A stretch of DNA of 64,000 nt from an uncultured Gammaproteobacteria bacterium. GTDB lineage: Bacteria; Pseudomonadota; Gammaproteobacteria; Eutrophobiales; Eutrophobiaceae. Positions 18,796 to 29,440 of the stretch are shown one piece after another. The notes under the pieces were generated by a model. It was given only the letters and a program-made list of their open reading frames with translations, searched no databases and was not told the origin of the DNA. Position 1 is the first letter of the stretch; each line of letters starts with the position of its first letter. The position numbers were made by a program, and so were the translations under genes. Location of the stretch: NCBI GenBank assembly GCA_943788005.1, contig CALSOP010000002.1, forward strand, positions 588,573 to 652,572, written 5' to 3'.

Positions 18796-20291
18796 TGATT
18801 ATGATCAACGAAACCGAATTTAATCAGCTCGCGACTCAAGGATATAACCGTATCCCTTTAATGCGCGAGGTATTGGCCGACCTTGATACGCCTCTTAGCA
18901 CTTACATGAAATTATGTGCCGCACCCTATTCCTATTTATTTGAATCGGTGCAAGGCGGAGAGAAATGGGGTCGCTATTCCATTATTGGCTTGCCCGCAAA
19001 AAGAATTATTACGGCAAATGGCAATAAAATTACGATAAAAGAAAATGACAATGTTATTGAAGAATACAATGTCGATGACCCATTAGCAGAAATCGAGCGC
19101 ATTCAGAAAAAGTATAAGGTTGCTGAAATTGACGGTATGCCGCGATTTAATGGCGGTCTTGTCGGTTACTTTGGTTATGAGACAATTCGCTACATTGAGC
19201 CGCGCCTGTTAAATAACAACGATAAAAATGATAAAGACGATCCCATCGGTTCACCAGATGTTTTACTAATGGTATCTGATGAAGTTGTTGTGTTCGATAA
19301 TCTTGGTGGCAAGCTTTTTATTATTGTTCATGCAGATCCGATTATCGCCGACGCTTTTTCAATGGCAAACCAACGCCTGAACGAACTCGTCGAAACACTA
19401 GCCAATAAACATATCGACAAAACAGAATCGAAAGAATCTCGCACCGTCAATGAAAATGATTTTATTTCCGGCTTCACTCAAAAAGCTTATGAAGCTGCTG
19501 TTGATAGAATAAAAGAATATATTGTTGACGGTGATTGCATGCAGGTTGTCTTGTCACAACGCCTCTCTATACCTTTTAAATCAAATCCAATTGATTTATA
19601 TCGCGCCTTGCGTTGCCTCAATCCTTCACCGTATATGTATTTTCTTGACTTGGATGATTTTCAAATTGTCGGCTCGTCCCCAGAAATATTAGTGCGTCTT
19701 GAGGATGACATGGTTACCGTTAGGCCGATAGCCGGCACACGCCCACGGGGAAAGACCGAAACAGAAGATATAGCGCTTGAAAAAGAGTTATTAGCCGATC
19801 CAAAAGAATTAGCTGAACATTTAATGTTAATCGATTTAGGTCGTAACGATGCTGGTCGTGTTGCTGAAATGGGCAGTGTGGAATTGACCGACAAAATGAT
19901 CATTGAGCGTTACTCTCATGTCATGCATATCGTCTCAAACGTTACTGGAAAATTAATCGAGGGCATGAGTGCTATTGATGTCTTACGCGCCACCTTCCCT
20001 GCCGGCACTGTCTCCGGCGCACCAAAAATTCGCGCTATGGAGATTATCGATGAACTGGAACCGGTAAAACGTGGTGTCTATTCTGGTGCGGTAGGTTATT
20101 TATCATGGAATGGTAATATGGATACCGCGATCGCTATACGTACTGCCGTCATTAAAGATAAGATCTTGCATATACAAGCAGGCGCAGGCATTGTCGCCGA
20201 CTCAGTACCCCGCAACGAATGGGATGAAACCATGAACAAAGGCCGTGCTATTTTCAGGGCCGTTAGTCTGGCAGAAAAAGGCCTGACATAA
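18795..20291 (+). CDS. trpE: Anthranilate synthase component I
   Basis: TrpE makes anthranilate from chorismate with ammonia from TrpG, the first committed step of tryptophan synthesis. Length 498 is standard. The N-terminal half carries [18 protein letters not shown], the region that binds feedback Trp; the C-terminal chorismate domain has [25 protein letters not shown] (written here in part), [14 protein letters not shown] and [16 protein letters not shown]. The start overlaps gph by one base. There is no leader peptide or attenuator before it, so regulation must act at the rpe end or by enzyme inhibition. Confidence 0.96.
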   Translation: MIMINETEFNQLATQGYNRIPLMREVLADLDTPLSTYMKLCAAPYSYLFESVQGGEKWGRYSIIGLPAKRIITANGNKITIKENDNVIEEYNVDDPLAEIERIQKKYKVAEIDGMPRFNGGLVGYFGYETIRYIEPRLLNNNDKNDKDDPIGSPDVLLMVSDEVVVFDNLGGKLFIIVHADPIIADAFSMANQRLNELVETLANKHIDKTESKESRTVNENDFISGFTQKAYEAAVDRIKEYIVDGDCMQVVLSQRLSIPFKSNPIDLYRALRCLNPSPYMYFLDLDDFQIVGSSPEILVRLEDDMVTVRPIAGTRPRGKTETEDIALEKELLADPKELAEHLMLIDLGRNDAGRVAEMGSVELTDKMIIERYSHVMHIVSNVTGKLIEGMSAIDVLRATFPAGTVSGAPKIRAMEIIDELEPVKRGVYSGAVGYLSWNGNMDTAIAIRTAVIKDKILHIQAGAGIVADSVPRNEWDETMNKGRAIFRAVSLAEKGLT

Positions 20292-20303
20292 TAAGGTAAG
20301 ACC

Positions 20304-20885
20304 ATGTTATTAATGATCGACAATTATGATTCCTTTACCTACAACCTGGTTCAGTATTTTGGTGAGCTAGGACAAGAGGTGCAGGTCTATCGTAATGATA
20401 AAATCTCAATAGCCGAAATAGAAAAGTTGGCGCCTAATCATATCGTTGTTTCACCAGGGCCATGTACCCCTAATGAAGCTGGCATATCCATTGATGTGAT
20501 TAATCATTTCAAGGGGCAAATTCCATTGCTAGGTGTTTGTCTTGGTCACCAGAGTATCGGCCAGGCCTTTGGCGGCAAAGTTGTCCATGCACATGATATT
20601 ATGCATGGCAAAACGTCAGATATTTATCACAACAATACCGATGTATTTAAAGGTTTTGAAACCCCTTTTACAGCAACACGCTATCATTCTCTGGTCGTTG
20701 AAAAAGAATCGTTACCCGATTGCTTTGAGATTACCGCATGGACACAAAACAAGGACGGGTCTATGGATGAAATCATGGGACTACGACATAAAGAACTTGC
20801 TATATCGGGCGTGCAATTTCACCCGGAATCAATCCTTACGTCATTTGGCCATGAATTGTTGTCAAACTTCCTTCATATTTCCTAG
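20304..20885 (+). CDS. trpG: Anthranilate synthase component II (glutamine amidotransferase)
   Basis: This 193-residue class I amidotransferase supplies ammonia to TrpE. The nucleophile lies in [16 protein letters not shown] (Cys near residue 79), and the His-Glu pair in [10 protein letters not shown] near residue 170. The HSL motif (YHSLVVEK) is typical of TrpG/PabA. Because trpE and trpD flank it, TrpG is the main role, although such subunits often also serve PabB in folate synthesis. Confidence 0.95.
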   Translation: MLLMIDNYDSFTYNLVQYFGELGQEVQVYRNDKISIAEIEKLAPNHIVVSPGPCTPNEAGISIDVINHFKGQIPLLGVCLGHQSIGQAFGGKVVHAHDIMHGKTSDIYHNNTDVFKGFETPFTATRYHSLVVEKESLPDCFEITAWTQNKDGSMDEIMGLRHKELAISGVQFHPESILTSFGHELLSNFLHIS

Positions 20886-20896
20886 ATAAACTAAAA

Positions 20897-21919
20897 ATGG
20901 ATATTCAAGCAGCACTCAATAATGTCATTGCCGGTAAAGATTTAAACCGTGCTGACATGCATTCCGTCATGCAGACTATTATGCAAGGTGAAGCTACGGC
21001 GGCACAGATCGGCGGTTTGTTGGTTGCGCTGCGTTTAAAAGGCGAAAGTGTCGATGAGATTACTGCTGCGGCTGAAGTCATGCGCGAGCTTGCTGAAAAA
21101 GTAAATGTTGATAAAACAAATCTGGTTGATACCTGTGGAACAGGTGGCGATGGCGCCAATACCTTTAATATCTCAACAACCTCTGCCTTTGTTGTTGCCG
21201 CTAGTGGTGCCAAAGTTGCCAAACATGGTAATCGTTCTGTTTCCAGTAAGTCTGGAAGTGCCGATGTTCTTGAAGCTGCAGGCGTGAACCTTCAATTAAA
21301 TTCTGAACAGGTTGTTAGCTGTATCGAAAGTGTAGGCATAGGTTTTATGTTTGCACCAATGCATCACAGCGCTATGAAACATGCCATTGGCCCGCGTCGC
21401 GAGTTGGGCATTCGAACTCTATTTAATGTCCTCGGACCATTAACTAATCCCGCCGGCGCGCCTAATCAAGTGATAGGTGTGTTTAGTAATGATTGGCTCA
21501 ACCCACTTGCAGAAACTTTGAAGCAACTCGGTAGTGAACATGTCATCGTTGTTCACGCAGAAGACGGCCTTGATGAAATCAGTATTTCAGCTAAATCATG
21601 TATTGCAGAATTAAAAGGCGGTAAGATTGAAAACTACGAAATTAGTCCGGAAGATTTCGGCATGAATAGACAACACATCTCAGCATTAGCAGTTAATGGT
21701 GTTGAGGATAGTTTAAGCAGAATGCAATCAGTATTGGATAATAACGATGGAGCGGCAAAAGATATCGTTTGCCTTAATGCTGGCGCAGCTATTTATGTAG
21801 CAGGCCTTGCCGATTCAATACAAGAAGGCGTATCAAAGGCACTATCAACTATCGCTTCTGGTGCCGCAAAACAAAAACTCGAACAACTTATTCAACACAG
21901 CCAATCATTTAAAAAATAA
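20897..21919 (+). CDS. trpD: Anthranilate phosphoribosyltransferase
   Basis: TrpD transfers phosphoribose from PRPP to anthranilate. The 340-residue protein shows the PRPP-binding [17 protein letters not shown] (residues 77-93), [19 protein letters not shown], the anthranilate-contacting [19 protein letters not shown], and [12 protein letters not shown]. It lies 11 bp after trpG and 5 bp before trpC, clearly in one operon. Confidence 0.96.
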   Translation: MDIQAALNNVIAGKDLNRADMHSVMQTIMQGEATAAQIGGLLVALRLKGESVDEITAAAEVMRELAEKVNVDKTNLVDTCGTGGDGANTFNISTTSAFVVAASGAKVAKHGNRSVSSKSGSADVLEAAGVNLQLNSEQVVSCIESVGIGFMFAPMHHSAMKHAIGPRRELGIRTLFNVLGPLTNPAGAPNQVIGVFSNDWLNPLAETLKQLGSEHVIVVHAEDGLDEISISAKSCIAELKGGKIENYEISPEDFGMNRQHISALAVNGVEDSLSRMQSVLDNNDGAAKDIVCLNAGAAIYVAGLADSIQEGVSKALSTIASGAAKQKLEQLIQHSQSFKK

Positions 21920-21924
21920 AAATT

Positions 21925-22731
21925 ATGCAAGCTGATACACCTGATATCTTAAAAGACATACTCAATTATAAAGCTGAGTATGTAGAGCACGTCAAAAGAA
22001 CGTCATCTTTACAAGACCAAAAACATCGGGCGGCTGATTGCGAAGCTACACGTGGCTTCACTGATAGTTTGCTTAGAACCATTTCAGAAGGTAAGCCAGG
22101 TGTTATTGCTGAAATAAAAAAAGCCTCTCCCAGTCGCGGCATTATCCGCAAAGATTTTCATCCTGATGCCATTGCCGAGAGTTTTGCAGAAGCAGGTGCC
22201 AGTTGTTTATCAGTATTAACTGATATACAATACTTTCAAGGCTCTGACGATTATTTAAAACAGGCCCATGCCGCTTGTGAATTACCAATCATACGTAAAG
22301 ATTTTATAATTGATCCTTATCAAGTATACGAAGCAAGAGTTATTGGTGCTGATGCTATCCTGATTATTGTTTCTGCATTATCAGATATGCAGATGCAAGA
22401 TCTTGTCGGTACTGCCAATGAGGTTGGGTTGGATGTTCTGGTAGAAGTACACGACCGTGTAGAGCTCGAACGCGGCATGATGTTACGCACACCTCTGATT
22501 GGTATTAATAACCGAAACTTGCATACCTTTGAAACGGATCTTGATACAAGCCTAGGCCTCTTGGTAGATGTGTTCCATGATCGCACCGTTGTTACGGAAA
22601 GTGGTATTCATACAAAGGATGATGTCAGTTTAATGCGTAAAAACAACGTTAATGCCTTTCTTGTTGGTGAAGCCTTTATGAAAGCAGACAAGCCTGGAGA
22701 AGAACTCAAGAAACTTTTTTTTACTAATTAA
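21925..22731 (+). CDS. trpC: Indole-3-glycerol phosphate synthase
   Basis: TrpC closes the indole ring, converting CdRP to indole-3-glycerol phosphate. The 268-residue TIM barrel shows VIAEIKKASPSRGIIR (catalytic Lys), CLSVLTDIQYFQGS, PIIRKDFIIDPYQVYEAR, GINNRNLHTFETDL and VTESGI. It is monofunctional, with no fused TrpF. It ends the rpe-gph-trpEGDC block; trpF, trpB and trpA are not in this window. Confidence 0.96.
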   Translation: MQADTPDILKDILNYKAEYVEHVKRTSSLQDQKHRAADCEATRGFTDSLLRTISEGKPGVIAEIKKASPSRGIIRKDFHPDAIAESFAEAGASCLSVLTDIQYFQGSDDYLKQAHAACELPIIRKDFIIDPYQVYEARVIGADAILIIVSALSDMQMQDLVGTANEVGLDVLVEVHDRVELERGMMLRTPLIGINNRNLHTFETDLDTSLGLLVDVFHDRTVVTESGIHTKDDVSLMRKNNVNAFLVGEAFMKADKPGEELKKLFFTN

Positions 22732-22780
22732 TTTACCTAACCTGGTGGAAAACCATCATTTCAATATGGAGCACTTTAAA

Positions 22781-23668
22781 ATGTTTACTCACAGTTTAAA
22801 AATAAGCGTAATAGCCTTAGCCTTATCATTTTCTTTTATTAACACCTCAGTTGCCGATGGACATGAGCTTGAACTGATGTGGGAAGTAAGTGGTTTAGGC
22901 AACCCGGAATCAGTTGTTTATGATCCTGTACTTAATCATCTATATGTTTCCAATGTTAATGGCGGTCCACTTGATAAAGATGGGAATGGTTATATTTCTA
23001 TCGTTTCTATGGACGGCAGAATTATCAATGAAAAATGGGTGACTGGTTTAGATGGCCCAAAAGGCCTCGCGCTTTCAGGACGTACGCTATACACCGCTGA
23101 CATTGATGCACTCGTTGCTATAGATGTTAACCATGGTCGCATCACTGATAGATATACGGTCGAAGATCCTAAATTCACGAATGACTTGGCTGCTGCTCCA
23201 AACGGTGATATTTATATGTCGGATATGTTAGCCAACCGAATTTATTTATTATCAGGAAGTACGCTTAGCATTTGGATAGAATCTGCTGACCTGGAAGCGC
23301 CTAATGGCCTAGATGTGGTGGGCGATGATGTCATTCTCGGCGCCTGGGGCGTAATGACCGATGGCTTTGCAACTGCTGTTCCTGGCCACTTAAAACGTAT
23401 CTCTATTAAGGATAAATCAATCACCTCAATTGGTGACGGTTCTGCTGTCGGCAATATGGATGGTGTTGAAGTCGATAAAGATGGTGGCTTCTACGTCACC
23501 GACTGGATGAACGGCAAACTGTTTCATATTTCAAGTACTGGTGAAGCAAAAGAAATACTTTCACTAAAACAAGGTAGTGCTGATCATGAATTTATTATCG
23601 AGAAGGACTTGATGTTTATTCCGATGATGAATGACAACATCATGTATGCCTATAAAGTTAAACGTTAA
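22781..23668 (+). CDS. Secreted SMP-30/NHL-type beta-propeller protein
   Basis: The ATG at 22781 is preferred over earlier starts since GGAG lies nine bases before it and it leaves a clean signal peptide (LKISVIALALSFSFINTSVA). The 295-residue mature-region sequence shows repeated propeller strands: ESVVYDPVLNHLYVSNVNG, GPKGLALSGRTLYTAD, TNDLAAAPNGDIYMSDM, ANRIYLL, MDGVEVDKDGGFYVTDW. This is the SMP-30/gluconolactonase-like fold, but lactonase activity is not proven by motifs. It lies 50 bp after trpC, though its periplasmic nature suggests an unrelated job. A hairpin follows it. Confidence 0.7.
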   Translation: MFTHSLKISVIALALSFSFINTSVADGHELELMWEVSGLGNPESVVYDPVLNHLYVSNVNGGPLDKDGNGYISIVSMDGRIINEKWVTGLDGPKGLALSGRTLYTADIDALVAIDVNHGRITDRYTVEDPKFTNDLAAAPNGDIYMSDMLANRIYLLSGSTLSIWIESADLEAPNGLDVVGDDVILGAWGVMTDGFATAVPGHLKRISIKDKSITSIGDGSAVGNMDGVEVDKDGGFYVTDWMNGKLFHISSTGEAKEILSLKQGSADHEFIIEKDLMFIPMMNDNIMYAYKVKR

Positions 23669-23680
23669 ACTGGCATTCAT

Positions 23681-23710
23681 CAACGCCACCAGCTTTGTTT
23701 GGTGGCGTTG
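23681..23710. terminator. Hairpin between convergent genes
   Basis: A perfect 10-bp stem (CAACGCCACC at 23681-23690 with GGTGGCGTTG at 23701-23710) closes a ten-base loop between the stops of the propeller gene and the convergent small gene. Neither strand has a full U-tract after it, so it may be a weak bidirectional terminator or an mRNA end protector. Confidence 0.55.
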
Positions 23711-23737
23711 AAATCAATATAAAATTACAAACTTTAT

Positions 23738-23902
23738 CTAGACCCCTGCTGCTTTTTTTATTTTCTCAACCTCAGCTTCCCAGCCTTTAACTGCTTTTTC
23801 GTAATAAACGAACACACAGTTTTCACAACCACTATCACAACACTCCGATGGGTTAGGCTTGCCTGGTTTTTCCGGTAACTTTAATGTAGCTTTCTTATTC
23901 AT
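23738..23902 (-). CDS. Oxidoreductase-like N-terminal domain (OXLD1-like) small Cys-rich protein
   Basis: This 54-codon gene encodes MNKKATLKLPEKPGKPNPSE... with the cluster CCDSGCENCVFVYY in the middle and a Lys-rich helix at the end. The CC-x-S-G-C-x-x-C-V motif is that of the oxidoreductase-like family (Pfam Oxidored-like), whose role is not known. The ATG overlaps the upstream gene's stop as ATGA (23899-23902), so it is translationally coupled to the VOC protein. Four closely spaced Cys suggest a metal or Fe-S site, which is inference. Confidence 0.75.
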   Translation of the reverse strand: MNKKATLKLPEKPGKPNPSECCDSGCENCVFVYYEKAVKGWEAEVEKIKKAAGV

Positions 23903-24333
23903 TGATTGTGAGTTGAAATAAACAATTGGTTTCTATCTTTGAAAGATTTGAATTCTAGTGCATTACCACTAGGATCAATAATAAAAAAAGTAGCCTGCTC
24001 ACCAACTTCACCGGCAAACCTTATTGTTGGCTTGATTAAATAATCAACGGTTTGCTTATTTAAGCGCTCAACAAATTGGTGCCATGCAGCCCATTCCAAA
24101 ACAATGCCAAAATGTCGGACTGGCACGGATTCACCATCAACAGGGTTTGTTTTCAACTCAGTTAAAACTTCCGGTTTCACATGAGCAGAGACTTGATGTC
24201 CGAAAAAATTAAAATCAATCCAGCTATTAGCTTCACGTCCAACTGAACAACCAAGGGTCTCAGTATAAAATTTTCGTGTTGACTCTATATCATCTATTGG
24301 GATTGTTAGATGAAAGGGGGAAAGCGTATTCAC
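23899..24333 (-). CDS. VOC (glyoxalase/bleomycin-resistance fold) family protein
   Basis: The 144-residue protein has the two-module VOC fold: FHLTIPIDDIESTRKFYTETLGCSVG at the N-terminus and VRHFGIVLEWAAWHQFVERL with EQATFFIIDPSGNALEFKSF at the end. The His near residue 8, the middle His and the final Glu are candidate metal ligands. Family members are lyases, dioxygenases and isomerases, and this one cannot be assigned further. It sits directly after the class II aldolase gene (start next to its stop) and before the OXLD1-like gene, forming a three-gene unit. Confidence 0.75.
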   Translation of the reverse strand: MNTLSPFHLTIPIDDIESTRKFYTETLGCSVGREANSWIDFNFFGHQVSAHVKPEVLTELKTNPVDGESVPVRHFGIVLEWAAWHQFVERLNKQTVDYLIKPTIRFAGEVGEQATFFIIDPSGNALEFKSFKDRNQLFISTHNQ

Positions 24334-24984
24334 TTAATTATCTTTGTTCTGTTTACCGTAGATTTTAAATTTTTCAACGATTGTTTCCATCTCAATATCA
24401 TCAATAAATACTGGTCCACCGCACTGCAAACTGATGCAATAACGTTTAGCTAATGCTTCGACCTCATGCGTTAAATTATAGGCAGAGACTAGCGAATCAC
24501 CCACTGCGACCATGCCATGGTTCGCCATCAAACAGGCTGTGTGTCCTGCTAATGCCGTAACAATATTTTTTGAAAGATCGCTACTTCCAAAAGTCGCGTA
24601 ATCTGCACAGGGGATTGTGTTACCACCTGCTACTGCAATCATATAATGAAATGCTGGGATTGGTTTTCTGGTGCACGCTAATGCTGTTGCATACGGTGAG
24701 TGAACATGAACCACTGCATTAACTTCTTCACGCGCTTCGTATATGGCGGCATGAAACGGCCATTCACTGGAGGGAATAAAATCACCCGATATAACGCGTC
24801 CATTTTGATCGCAATGAACTATATTGTCAGGAATTAACTGATCGTATGAAATACCTGTTGGTGTGATTAAGAATCCATCTTCACGGCGCACACTCAAGTT
24901 GCCTGATTTACCTGCACTTAAACCACTCGTGTTAAAGTCGCAGGCTATAGTAATAATATCTTGACGCGTTTTCTGTGAGCCCAT
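24334..24984 (-). CDS. Class II aldolase/adducin family protein
   Basis: The 216-residue enzyme belongs to the zinc-dependent class II aldolase family (FucA, AraD, MtnB). GLSAGKSGNLSVRRED near residue 19 is the phosphate-binding start, SEWPFHAAIYEAREEVNAVVHVHSPYATAL near 68-98 (given in part: SEWPFHAAIYEARE then HVHSPYATAL) holds the catalytic Glu and two zinc His residues, and LMANHGMVAVG carries the third His. Substrate is not visible; L-fuculose-phosphate aldolase-like and dehydratase-like relatives are equally close by motif. It is the first gene of the unit with VOC and OXLD1-like proteins. Confidence 0.82.
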   Translation of the reverse strand: MGSQKTRQDIITIACDFNTSGLSAGKSGNLSVRREDGFLITPTGISYDQLIPDNIVHCDQNGRVISGDFIPSSEWPFHAAIYEAREEVNAVVHVHSPYATALACTRKPIPAFHYMIAVAGGNTIPCADYATFGSSDLSKNIVTALAGHTACLMANHGMVAVGDSLVSAYNLTHEVEALAKRYCISLQCGGPVFIDDIEMETIVEKFKIYGKQNKDN

Positions 24985-25002
24985 AAAACAAACTTTTATG
25001 AA

Positions 25003-26094
25003 TTAAACGTTAAACCTGAATAAAATCACATCACCGTCTTTTACGATATATTCTTTTCCCTCTGAACGCCATTTACCCGCATCCTTGGCACCTTGTTCTC
25101 CATTATTTTCAATATAATCATCAAAGCCTGTTACTTCGGCACGAATAAACCCGCGCTCAAAATCGGTATGTATCACTGCAGCAGCCTTTGGCGCGGTCGC
25201 GCCTATAGCAATAGTCCATGCACGTACTTCTTTCGGTCCCACCGTAAAATAGGTTTGTAAACTAAGCAATTTATAACCTGCACGAATAATACGATTAAGT
25301 CCCGGCTCTTCCATCCCAAGCGCTTCCAGAAACTCTTGTTTTTCGTTATCGTCTAATTGAGAGACCTCCGCCTCAATAGAAGCACACACCGGAATCAATT
25401 GTGCATCTTCTTTATCCGCAAGCACTTGTAATTTTTCTAACCACGGATTTGAATGCAAGCCATCTTCTTCAACATTAGCAATATACAAAGTTGGTTTTAA
25501 CGTCAGCAATTGTAAATGTTTAATGGCTTCTAAAGCATCTTCAGATAATTCCATTGAACGTACAGGTAAACCTTGATCAAGATGTGCCATTATGGCTTCA
25601 AGTTGTTGCTCCTCCTGCTTTGCTGTTTTATCGCCACTACGCCCTAATTTAGTAGCTTTCTGTAAGGCCTTGCTTACCGATTCTTGATCTGCGAGACATA
25701 GTTCTGTGTTAATCACTTCAATATCTGATAGAGGATCAACTTTGCCCGCGACATGCACAATATTATCGTCATCAAAACACCGCACTACTTGGGCAATGGC
25801 ATGGGTTTCACGAATGTTAGCAAGAAATTTATTGCCAAGGCCTTCACCTTTTGAGGCGCCTTCGACTAAGCCAGCTATATCAACAAATTCCATAGTCGTT
25901 GGTACAATCTTTTGAGGATTCGCAATATCTGCTAATTGATCTAATCGTGCATCAGGCATAGCAACAACACCAACGTGTGGATCGATGGTACAGAAAGGAT
26001 AATTTTCCGCGTCTATCGCTGAATTGGTTAATGCATTAAAGAGTGTTGATTTCCCCACATTCGGCAGACCAACAATGCCACATTTAAATCCCAT
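25003..26094 (-). CDS. ychF: Ribosome-binding ATPase YchF
   Basis: YchF is an Obg-family P-loop protein that prefers ATP and binds ribosomes. The 363-residue length is exact for the family. G1 is [16 protein letters not shown] (residues 8-23), G3 [21 protein letters not shown] (in part), the ATP-specific NVEE replaces NKxD near 206, and the C-terminal TGS domain starts near [16 protein letters not shown]. It is the last gene of the ispE-prs-rplY-pth-ychF run, 16 bp after pth. Confidence 0.97.
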   Translation of the reverse strand: MGFKCGIVGLPNVGKSTLFNALTNSAIDAENYPFCTIDPHVGVVAMPDARLDQLADIANPQKIVPTTMEFVDIAGLVEGASKGEGLGNKFLANIRETHAIAQVVRCFDDDNIVHVAGKVDPLSDIEVINTELCLADQESVSKALQKATKLGRSGDKTAKQEEQQLEAIMAHLDQGLPVRSMELSEDALEAIKHLQLLTLKPTLYIANVEEDGLHSNPWLEKLQVLADKEDAQLIPVCASIEAEVSQLDDNEKQEFLEALGMEEPGLNRIIRAGYKLLSLQTYFTVGPKEVRAWTIAIGATAPKAAAVIHTDFERGFIRAEVTGFDDYIENNGEQGAKDAGKWRSEGKEYIVKDGDVILFRFNV

Positions 26095-26110
26095 AGTGTA
26101 TTCCGTAATT

Positions 26111-26716
26111 TTAAGAGGGTGAGTCGGCTTCAGGTTTAATTTTCTTATTCAGTTCTGTCATCAATTTATTGAGATTGTCCTCAAAGAACTGATCACTCCT
26201 TTCTAAAGCCAGAGAAAAAGAGTCTATTATTTGATTTTCCTCATCCACGCTCGCACGACCAAGAACATACGGCACAACCTTGTCTTTACTGCCGGGATGG
26301 CCAACACCAATCCTCAGTCGTAAAAATTCGCTGCTGCCGGTGCGTTGAATAATATCGCGCAAACCATTATGTCCACCGTGACCGCCACCTTTTTTCAATC
26401 GTGTCGTTCCGGGCATCAAATCAATTTCATCATGAACTACCATGACTTGATCGATTGCTAGCTTGTAATAATTCATCAATGCCTGCACAGCCGCGCCACT
26501 GTCATTCATGTAGGTCTGTGGTTTACATAGCCAGCAATCTGTCGAACCACTTTGATATCGACACACTTCAGCTTGAAACTTTTTATCGGGAGAAAAGTTT
26601 AGGGAAAGTTTGTTTGCCAAGGCATCGACAAACCAAAAACCGGCATTATGCCGAGTCATCAAATATTCTGGGCCCGGATTACCCAGGCCCACAATTAATT
26701 TTACGGAAGCCGGCAC
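26111..26716 (-). CDS. pth: Peptidyl-tRNA hydrolase
   Basis: Pth recycles peptidyl-tRNA released by stalled ribosomes. The 201-residue protein shows [25 protein letters not shown] (in part), with the catalytic His in TRHNAGFW near residue 23, then [20 protein letters not shown] and [14 protein letters not shown]. The rplY-pth-ychF order is conserved. It lies six bases after the rplY stop, so cotranscription is likely. Confidence 0.96.
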   Translation of the reverse strand: MPASVKLIVGLGNPGPEYLMTRHNAGFWFVDALANKLSLNFSPDKKFQAEVCRYQSGSTDCWLCKPQTYMNDSGAAVQALMNYYKLAIDQVMVVHDEIDLMPGTTRLKKGGGHGGHNGLRDIIQRTGSSEFLRLRIGVGHPGSKDKVVPYVLGRASVDEENQIIDSFSLALERSDQFFEDNLNKLMTELNKKIKPEADSPS

Positions 26717-26722
26717 TCAGAC

Positions 26723-27400
26723 TCAGTCGTCGCCGTCTTTAGCGCCTTCTTCTGGTGCTGCGTCTGCCGCCGCCTCTGCGGCCTCTTCTGCAGCTGCATC
26801 TTCTGCTTCATCAGATGCCATTACTTTAGGTGCCTGTACAGAAGCAACTGGTTGATCTTCTTCATGGCCATGCAAGAGATCGGCTATTTGCACGCCTTCT
26901 GGAAGTTTTAGATCGCTAAGATGTACAGTATCACCCAGTTTGACCTCTAACATGTCGACTTCAATGTATTCCGGCAAATTTTTCGGTAAACAAACAATTT
27001 CCATATCTGACATCAAATGGCTAATAACACCACCTTCATTTTTAACACCAGTACACTTTTCTTCATTAATGTAATGTAAAGGTATACGCATAGTCAGCTC
27101 TTCATTTTCTGTAATGCGTAATAAATCGATGTGCAGCAAGGTTCGTTTGTATGGATGGCGTTGCAGATCTTTCAAAACAACACTTTCAGTTGCATCTCCC
27201 GTCTTGAGTGTCAAGATATGAGAATAGAAAGCTTCATGCTCAAGATTATGCATAACTGCATTGTGTTGCAGCGATATCATGCTTGGATCTTTGTCGGTAC
27301 CGTAAACAATACCGGGCAATTTGCCGTCACGGCGTAGGCGGCGGCTCGCACCTTTCCCTACATCTGTCCGTGCTTCGGCGATGAGTTCAAATTCATTCAT
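26723..27400 (-). CDS. rplY: 50S ribosomal protein L25 (CTC family, long form)
   Basis: L25 binds 5S rRNA. The 225-residue form has the RNA-binding L25 domain (FELIAEARTDVGKGASRRLRR, in part) followed by the C-terminal CTC/TL5 domain (MRIPLHYINEEKCTGVKNEGG) and a very acidic Ala/Glu tail (residues about 195-225). The long form is typical outside enterobacteria, whose RplY is only about 94 residues. The operon follows prs, with a 79-bp gap. Confidence 0.95.
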   Translation of the reverse strand: MNEFELIAEARTDVGKGASRRLRRDGKLPGIVYGTDKDPSMISLQHNAVMHNLEHEAFYSHILTLKTGDATESVVLKDLQRHPYKRTLLHIDLLRITENEELTMRIPLHYINEEKCTGVKNEGGVISHLMSDMEIVCLPKNLPEYIEVDMLEVKLGDTVHLSDLKLPEGVQIADLLHGHEEDQPVASVQAPKVMASDEAEDAAAEEAAEAAADAAPEEGAKDGDD

Positions 27401-27479
27401 TTTTTACTACTCCTTAATATTTAAGGGTTATTGATTACCTCCTGAACGCGACCAATCAGAAGAATTTTTTACATCTAGG

Positions 27480-28433
27480 TTAATCCAGAAACATTGAGCT
27501 CAGGGATTCACCTTCTGCAATACGACGCATACTCTCAGCCAGCATTGCTGCCACGCTGAGTTGTCGAATACGATCACAGGTAGCAGCCTCTGAGCGAAGC
27601 GGGATTGTATCTGTTACTACCAATTCATCAAGTCTTGAATTCTCTATATTTTTAATTGCATTGCCGGAAAGCACGGGGTGGGTACAGTAAGCAACCACTT
27701 TTACCGCTCCAAAATCCTTCAGAGCCCCTGCTGCATTGCATAATGTGCCTGCTGTATCGACCAAATCGTCAATAATCACGCAGGTACGGCCATCGACGTC
27801 GCCGATGATGTTCATAATCTCTGATTCGTTCGGATTTGGACGTCGTTTATCAATAATCGCCAGATCCGTGTCATCCAGACGTTTCGCCAAGGCTCGGGCA
27901 CGCACCACACCACCGACATCGGGAGAAACGACCATTAAATCAGGGTATTTATGCTTCCAGACATCACCCAACAAGACTGGCGAACCATAGACATTATCCA
28001 ATGGGATATCAAAAAAGCCCTGAATCTGATCGGCGTGTAAATCGACGGTTAACACCCTGTCTATCCCTGCCACAGCGATCATATTGGCAACTACTTTGGC
28101 GGTTATCGGTACCCGTGATGAGCGTGAACGTCGATCCTGACGTGCATAACCCAGATATGGAATAACAGCGTTAACTCGGGCTGCTGATGCACGCCGGAAG
28201 GCATCGGCCATGACCAATAATTCCATCAAATTATCATTCGTCGGCGCACAGACCGGCTGCATGATATAGACATCTCGACCACGGACATTCTCATTGATCT
28301 CAACCATGACTTCACCATCGCTGAATTTGCCAACCGATATCTTGCCCAAGGGAATATTTAGATATTCCGCTGCCTTGAGCGCTAATTTTGGGTTTGCATT
28401 ACCACTGAACAACATCATATTGGAGGTGGTCAT
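27480..28433 (-). CDS. prs: Ribose-phosphate pyrophosphokinase (PRPP synthase)
   Basis: Prs makes PRPP from ribose-5-phosphate and ATP for nucleotides, His and Trp. The 317-residue protein shows [18 protein letters not shown], the ATP-binding [18 protein letters not shown]-type segment (here [13 protein letters not shown]), [11 protein letters not shown], and the PRPP loop [13 protein letters not shown] near residue 215. It sits directly after tRNA-Gln in the usual position. Nearby trpD and purine genes use its product. Confidence 0.97.
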   Translation of the reverse strand: MTTSNMMLFSGNANPKLALKAAEYLNIPLGKISVGKFSDGEVMVEINENVRGRDVYIMQPVCAPTNDNLMELLVMADAFRRASAARVNAVIPYLGYARQDRRSRSSRVPITAKVVANMIAVAGIDRVLTVDLHADQIQGFFDIPLDNVYGSPVLLGDVWKHKYPDLMVVSPDVGGVVRARALAKRLDDTDLAIIDKRRPNPNESEIMNIIGDVDGRTCVIIDDLVDTAGTLCNAAGALKDFGAVKVVAYCTHPVLSGNAIKNIENSRLDELVVTDTIPLRSEAATCDRIRQLSVAAMLAESMRRIAEGESLSSMFLD

Positions 28434-28464
28434 GAACTTGCGTTCTCCAGGCTATTTAAAAAAA

Positions 28465-28541
28465 TGGCTGGGGTACGAGGACTCGAACCTCGGAATGCAT
28501 GGATCAAAACCATGTGCCTTAACCAACTTGGCCATACCCCA
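28465..28541 (-). tRNA. tRNA-Gln (UUG anticodon)
   Basis: The minus strand gives a 77-nt cloverleaf starting TGGGGTATGGCCAAG, with anticodon loop TTTTGAT (anticodon TTG), T-arm GAGGTTCGAGTCCTC, acceptor TACCCCA and an encoded CCA end. The acceptor pair U1-A and the sequence TGGGGTA are typical of bacterial tRNA-Gln. It lies between ispE and prs, as in pseudomonads. Confidence 0.97.
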
Positions 28542-28580
28542 ATTAATCGTTTCTAATATCTTTTTACGAATGAACTGTAA

Positions 28581-29436
28581 TTAAGCTCTGGATCGTTCAG
28601 TCGCCAATCGTTCCAATAATGGAGATGTATTCATCCCCTTTACAACATAGCCTTGCCAATTATCAGGCAATTGTTCTTTCACGGCAGTCGCTGCCTCAAA
28701 GTCTGTGAATGGCGCAAATAAACAAGCGCCCGTCCCTGTTAACCTCGCAGGTGCAAACCCAGATAACCAATCTAGCGCATTTGCCACCTCTTTGTAGTGT
28801 TTTCGCACTACAGATTCACAATCATTTATGCCTCCTCTTTCGAGGAAGTCGCGTATTGTGATTGTCGATGTATTCCGTGTCAAATCATCTGCGCTAAATA
28901 CTTTTGCTGTAGCAACACCACAACCCGGGTGGACGACAAGATAAACGCTTTCTTCTGGCTCAATTGGCGTCAGATCCTCGCCAACACCTTCGGCCCAGGC
29001 CGCATGAGAGTGAATGAATACGGGCACATCCGCCCCGAGCGAAAGGCCAATAGTGGCCAGTTCTCTGGTCGATAATCCACAGCGCCATAATTCATTCAAA
29101 GCAACCAGCGTCGTAGCTGCATCGGAACTTCCACCGCCTAAACCACCGCCAGTGGGGATTTTTTTATCTACCTTAATATCAACACCGAGTTTACAGCCTG
29201 TTTTTTCCTTCAAGGCATGAGCTGCTTTAACAACTAAATCATCCGTAGCGGCAACATCCTCCAGGGTTGAACTACGCTCAACCTTATCATGAGCCCAAAA
29301 TTGTAAAATCAATCTCATCAGCCAGCTCAATAAACTGAAATACGGTTTGTAACAGATGGTAACCATCTGGCCGTTGACCCGTTATATGTAAAAAAAGATT
29401 TAACTTTGCCGGTGCCGGCCATGACGAACTTAACAT
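28581..29436 (-). CDS. ispE: 4-diphosphocytidyl-2-C-methyl-D-erythritol kinase IspE (one frameshift)
   Basis: IspE phosphorylates CDP-ME in the MEP isoprenoid pathway. The true start is [19 protein letters not shown] at 29436, in a different frame from most of the gene; dropping one G from the GGG at 29294-29296 joins ...ADEIDFTIL to [15 protein letters not shown]. The GHMP kinase motif [17 protein letters not shown] follows, and [10 protein letters not shown] lies near the end. The start is five bases from the reconstructed lolB stop. IspE is normally essential, so the indel is probably an error. Confidence 0.85.
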
Positions 29437-29440
29437 CTGA

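Noticed and set aside
18795-18830. A trp attenuator or leader peptide
   Set aside because: trpE starts inside the gph stop codon, so there is no room for a leader.
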